Positions 60,507 through 64,000 of a stretch of DNA of 64,000 bases are shown here, piece by piece. The stretch's first letter is position 1; every line of letters begins with the position of its first letter. Origin of the DNA: an uncultured Sutterella sp. (GTDB lineage: Bacteria; Pseudomonadota; Gammaproteobacteria; Burkholderiales; Burkholderiaceae_F); the NCBI GenBank assembly GCA_900544345.1, contig UQUR01000005.1:1-64000 (forward strand), given 5' to 3'. The notes under the pieces are model-generated. The model searched no databases. It was not told the origin of the DNA and saw only the letters and a list, made by a program, of their open reading frames with translations. Made by a program: the position numbers and the translations under genes.

Positions 60507-62870
60507 TTAGAACAAATAACTGAAGCGACCAGACATCAGCCAAGTGTCTTCCGTTTTTCCTCCGGCAACCTTTTCAACGTCTAACTGCAAGCCTAAACGG
60601 TTTTTCCAAACCCAAGAGGTACCTACACCAAATGAAGCCCAGGTGTCCGTATCGCCCCAATTCACATCTAAACGATGCCCTTGCTGGTCACGGAAAACAG
60701 CATCCTGCCCGTCAGTAAATTGGTGATAAACATCCGCCCTAGCGTAGAAAGACCCGTTAGAACTTGAAGTCGTGATTTCTCGACCGGCTCGAAGTCCTGC
60801 TCTGCCAATCACACTTGTTTCACCATCGACATCTACTTGCATACCGCGTTGACTGTCGTAGTCATAACCATCAACGTAAGCCACCTGTACTTGCAATTGC
60901 GGTTCTATGAAAACGCCGTTAGTATCGAGCAACTGATATCCGTACTCAGCAGAAACAGCTGCATAATCTTGATCAAAGTCTCCGGAAGTACTGTAACTTT
61001 GATTACCGACGTTAAAGTCACTGGAAACGCGGCCTAAACGACCAACAAAATCGAAATAGTGCTGTCCCAACTGCAAGGTATCAAACACAGCCAATTCGTA
61101 GCGCTTCATGTCACCGTCACCGCGGACATCTAAAAACTCTGTGTCTCCTTGCGTGTAAGTAAAATACGCACCTAAACGGTTGTTACTAGTGATTTGACGA
61201 TCAATACCGACGGTTGCCCCGGTGCGATCCCAACGATATTGGTTCTCTGCCCCGCTTCTGCCATGATGCACACGAACCCAAAGACCATTATCTGAATTTT
61301 CTATATCGCGAACTTGCTCAGCTAAACGACGATCTCGCCTATCCATTTCGATCGCAGCGTCGTAGCTCGCATAACCAGCACCGGTCATACCGACAGCGGC
61401 AGCAGATTCTTTGAGTGTTACTCTTCTGATAAACCAATTGGTACCATCCAAGAATTCATTCATATCGATTTTTCTAGCCAACTCTGCCTGATCTGCAGTC
61501 GTTGCATCAATATTGGCTGTTTTATCCCAATAGGCATTGTCGGGATTGTTCAAATCCTCTTTAGTAATTCCTTCTTTTTTAGCTATTTCCAATTCGTAAT
61601 CAACAAGCGCTTGACCATAAATGTTTTGCTTATCCCTGAATTGAACAGAGCTACCTTTGGCCACTAAAGCAAATGTCAGAGTATTTTCAGGTGTGATAGA
61701 TTCAAGCAACTGAAGGTTATAAGGCTCAAAGTAGTGCGTACCTTCACCAGATTCAATGTAGACCATGTCACTTTGTGTTTTATCGTCGCCATTGAGATCC
61801 AAGCGGAAAATACCTCCGTTACCCTTTAAATGACCGATGCGGACGTAATCATGTTTACCTTCGACATTCATGTCGAAGGCTTCATTCTGGATCAAATCCC
61901 AAATGCCCAGCTCTTTCCAATATCGTTCGACATCAGCATCGTACAGATTAATAATCCCACCATTTAATTCAATGGAACTGATACGTTTTGGAATTGTGTA
62001 TTGCAAACCACCTTTATCACGATTACTTTGTATACCGAAATAAGTCCATTCAGCGCCATCCTCAAACTTCAGATTAAAGGTATCCTGTATCCAATCATCA
62101 TAGGAAACTTTTGAAGTATTATTTTTCTTCCAATCTGAATTCATCCAAGTTTTCTCATCCCCAAACCAATACGACCCTACTCCGGAAAATGTAATTTCTA
62201 TTGAACCTGGATTATCCAAAGTTCTATCATCCATCATGTCCAATGTTCCAACCAATTTATTTTGAGTCGAATTAAACTTGATTGTGCTGCCATTCTTAGC
62301 GCTCAGTAAATCTGGACTTCTGGCAATTGTCCATAATTGAACTATCGAATTTGAATTGCCAATTACTGCATTTGCTCCATCTAAATAGAGCAGATTAGCT
62401 CCTACGGTCTCCGGCCCATCTATCTGCTCAATCTTCGCAACAACATTGCCGTTAAATCTATAAGTGGCTCCCTTTTTCGCGTAAAAAATATGGTTGCCGG
62501 GAGCACCTCCTGTCCATCCTTTATCTATCTCCTGAGCACTTAGGTAAGCAAAGGTATCGCCATTGATATTAACTTCTGATTTATTCCCCAGACTTATCGT
62601 AAATTGATTGCCAGTAATTTTGGCATAGTGCACAAGTTCTAATCCCGAATAACTAGACACAAGACCATCCTGAAACAGTGTATCTGTAAGAGTTATATTT
62701 TCTTTTGAATAATCTTTAGCAATCAGGATATTATTTTCATTGACAAAGGCAATTGGAGCTGCTGCAGTAACTGAACAAAAACTTAGTGTAATGCAAAAGC
62801 TAAGGGTACTTAATGAAAATGCTTTATTAGTAGTAAATCTAAATTTGCGGGGGGGGGCAATTTTAATCAT
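60507..62870 (-). CDS. Autotransporter adhesin-like protein with poly-C tract in the signal region
   Basis: A 787-residue type Va autotransporter. A long N-terminal signal (about 1-37, basic then hydrophobic, ending SVTAAA) leads to a passenger of short beta repeats without a visible protease motif (about 38-500), then a linker helix and a C-terminal beta-barrel (about 520-787) ending GRFSYLF, the outer-membrane signature. The codons for residues 5-8 contain nine consecutive C (62857-62849 read on the - strand), in frame as sequenced. A tract of this kind can slip and switch expression. The passenger is more AT-rich than nearby genes. A pertactin-like adhesin role is inferred. Confidence 0.88.
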   Translation of the reverse strand: MIKIAPPRKFRFTTNKAFSLSTLSFCITLSFCSVTAAAPIAFVNENNILIAKDYSKENITLTDTLFQDGLVSSYSGLELVHYAKITGNQFTISLGNKSEVNINGDTFAYLSAQEIDKGWTGGAPGNHIFYAKKGATYRFNGNVVAKIEQIDGPETVGANLLYLDGANAVIGNSNSIVQLWTIARSPDLLSAKNGSTIKFNSTQNKLVGTLDMMDDRTLDNPGSIEITFSGVGSYWFGDEKTWMNSDWKKNNTSKVSYDDWIQDTFNLKFEDGAEWTYFGIQSNRDKGGLQYTIPKRISSIELNGGIINLYDADVERYWKELGIWDLIQNEAFDMNVEGKHDYVRIGHLKGNGGIFRLDLNGDDKTQSDMVYIESGEGTHYFEPYNLQLLESITPENTLTFALVAKGSSVQFRDKQNIYGQALVDYELEIAKKEGITKEDLNNPDNAYWDKTANIDATTADQAELARKIDMNEFLDGTNWFIRRVTLKESAAAVGMTGAGYASYDAAIEMDRRDRRLAEQVRDIENSDNGLWVRVHHGRSGAENQYRWDRTGATVGIDRQITSNNRLGAYFTYTQGDTEFLDVRGDGDMKRYELAVFDTLQLGQHYFDFVGRLGRVSSDFNVGNQSYSTSGDFDQDYAAVSAEYGYQLLDTNGVFIEPQLQVQVAYVDGYDYDSQRGMQVDVDGETSVIGRAGLRAGREITTSSSNGSFYARADVYHQFTDGQDAVFRDQQGHRLDVNWGDTDTWASFGVGTSWVWKNRLGLQLDVEKVAGGKTEDTWLMSGRFSYLF
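62849..62857. repeat. Homopolymer of nine G/C in the autotransporter start
   Basis: Nine consecutive G on the + strand (C in the coding strand), 14-22 bases after the autotransporter ATG. Loss or gain of one base would shift the frame. This is the longest G/C run in the window. Confidence 0.95.
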
Positions 62871-63135
62871 GATTATTCCTTTTTTATATTAAGAGATTTT
62901 TGCGATATTTTAATTTAAGACAGTTGATCAAATAAACTTTTCAGTATTTTCACTGACTAGCAGATTTTTTGAAATTCAAGTTCTTATGGGGCATCCGCTA
63001 AAACTAATCAAAATCACTTAAGAATTAGGGTTATTGATCATTCACAGCTAATAAAGATTGAGTCAAGATAATTTACACTGGAACGTGTGTGCCACGTTTA
63101 CTTCTTTTTCTCCGCTTCTCAATAGGAGTTTCGCG

Positions 63136-64000
63136 ATGACCGGTATTGTTATCGTTATTATTTCCGTTGTGGCAGCGGCATACCTCATCGTTAAGAAATA
63201 CTACGCTCCGGGTGCCCTGCTGTTTGTTGGCCTCATCACACTGGCTGTGGTGGCGCTCATTTCCCCCGCCCCGATTCTTACGGGTAAAAAAGCTACTCAT
63301 TTAGAAGGCTTAGACGTCATCCAGATCATGACTAACCTCTTGCAAAGCCGCGCAGCAGGCTTAGGCATGAACATCATGATCATTGGCGGCTTTGCTTCCT
63401 ACATGGACCGCATCGGTGCTGCCGGAGCTTTGGTCCGCTTGAGTGTTAAACCTCTGTCTTATCTACGCTCACCCTACATCATCATGGTGTTGGGTACCAT
63501 GATCAGCATTGCATTGAACGTGTTCATTCCGTCTGCTGCAGGCCTGGCTTTGTTGCTTATGGTTTCCATGTACCCGATCCTTTTAGCTGGTGGTGTTTCC
63601 CGTCAATCGGCTGCTGCCAGTATTGTGATGAGTGGCTGCGTGTGCTTGGGACCGTCCGGGGCCAACAACCTCTTAGGTTCTGAATTAACCAATATGCACG
63701 TGATGGATTTCTTCTTAAATGTGCAATGGATCATTGCTTGGCCCGCTTTGATTGTGCTCTTCATTTCCCACTACTTCATCCAACAATGGTTTGATAAGCG
63801 TGATTTAGCTAGTGGCAAGATCACCAAAGAAGACTTCCTGGCAACGGCTACACAAGCAGAAAACAAGCAACCCGATGCTCCGGCTTTCTATGCTTTGTTC
63901 CCGTTGATTCCCGTGATTATGCTCTTTGTCTTCTCGCCTCTCATGTACAAAGGCATTCGCATGGAAGTCGTTACGGCACTTATCTGCTCAACGCTTTTTG
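63136..64000 (+). CDS. dcuC: C4-dicarboxylate transporter DcuC (5' part, cut by window end)
   Basis: The first 288 codons of a membrane transporter of the DcuC type; the gene continues beyond the window. AGGAG lies seven bases before the ATG. The N-terminal hydrophobic segment, the YYAPGALLFVGLITL stretch, the GLGMNIMIIGGFASYMDRIGA stretch and the PLSYLRSPYIIMVLGTM segment resemble E. coli DcuC, with many hydrophobic helices. DcuC works in anaerobic fumarate/succinate exchange and citrate or C4-acid uptake. It fits a microaerophilic or anaerobic gut bacterium that uses C4-acids. Specificity is inferred. Confidence 0.85.
   Translation, partial: MTGIVIVIISVVAAAYLIVKKYYAPGALLFVGLITLAVVALISPAPILTGKKATHLEGLDVIQIMTNLLQSRAAGLGMNIMIIGGFASYMDRIGAAGALVRLSVKPLSYLRSPYIIMVLGTMISIALNVFIPSAAGLALLLMVSMYPILLAGGVSRQSAAASIVMSGCVCLGPSGANNLLGSELTNMHVMDFFLNVQWIIAWPALIVLFISHYFIQQWFDKRDLASGKITKEDFLATATQAENKQPDAPAFYALFPLIPVIMLFVFSPLMYKGIRMEVVTALICSTLF

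Overview
The window looks like chromosome of a gut betaproteobacterium of the order Burkholderiales, most likely the family Sutterellaceae (Sutterella / Parasutterella / Turicimonas type). This is an inference from gene content. The evidence is a complete dcw cluster with a fused murE-murF gene, the folK-pcnB-HAD-hda/purM block, a NUDIX protein with a thiamine-phosphate-synthase-like tail, betaproteobacterial porins, and an anaerobic, sugar-poor gene set (dcuC, NDP-forming acyl-CoA synthetase, feoAB, formate-dehydrogenase-like subunits). No database search was possible.

Layout. 0.4-1.3 kb: coaE-yacG (+). 1.3-5.0 kb: NUDIX gene and secA (-). 5.2-6.4 kb: dciA (+) convergent with a LysE-type exporter (-). 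6.4-24.8 kb: the division and cell-wall cluster, read leftwards as mraZ-rsmH-ftsL-ftsI-murEF-mraY-murD-ftsW-murG-murC-ddl-ftsQ-ftsA-ftsZ-lpxC, starting at a recognisable promoter with 10-bp MraZ repeats. 25-27 kb: NDP-forming acyl-CoA synthetase. 27.3-30 kb: MscS channel and a porin. 30.2-33.1 kb: a Fur-box promoter with two feoA genes and feoB, then an exported flavodoxin, an aldo/keto reductase and rnpB (-). 35.9-38.9 kb: a PagP-barrel fusion gene with hemL, and a secreted YD-repeat protein. 39-43 kb: creA, an MFS transporter, cupin, a MarR regulator and ppk2. 43-49 kb: homoserine dehydrogenase, a RibD-like reductase, a DUF134-NifX fusion, an aldehyde dehydrogenase and an M20 peptidase. 49-51.4 kb: a Tat-exported Fe-S protein with cytochrome b, and tRNA-Leu and tRNA-Val. 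51.5-57.2 kb: folK, pcnB, a HAD phosphatase and hda (-), with purM and an adenosine-deaminase-like gene (+). 57.4-60.5 kb: a Ser/Thr-rich leader peptide ahead of a DUF3100 transporter, a small membrane protein and an M20 amidohydrolase. 60.5-62.9 kb: an autotransporter with a 9-base homopolymer in its signal-peptide region. 63.1 kb to the end: a dcuC-type transporter cut by the window edge.

Most of the window is ordinary core genome. The most unusual points are: (1) one polypeptide with a PagP lipid A palmitoyltransferase barrel followed by a second outer-membrane barrel; (2) a poly-C tract that could switch the autotransporter on and off; (3) a leader peptide with a run of Ser and Thr codons that may attenuate a DUF3100 transport operon; (4) a divergent FtsZ with a changed T7 loop and no usual C-terminal peptide; and (5) matched palindromic operators at the MarR/cupin locus, plus a perfect palindrome before the DUF134-NifX fusion.
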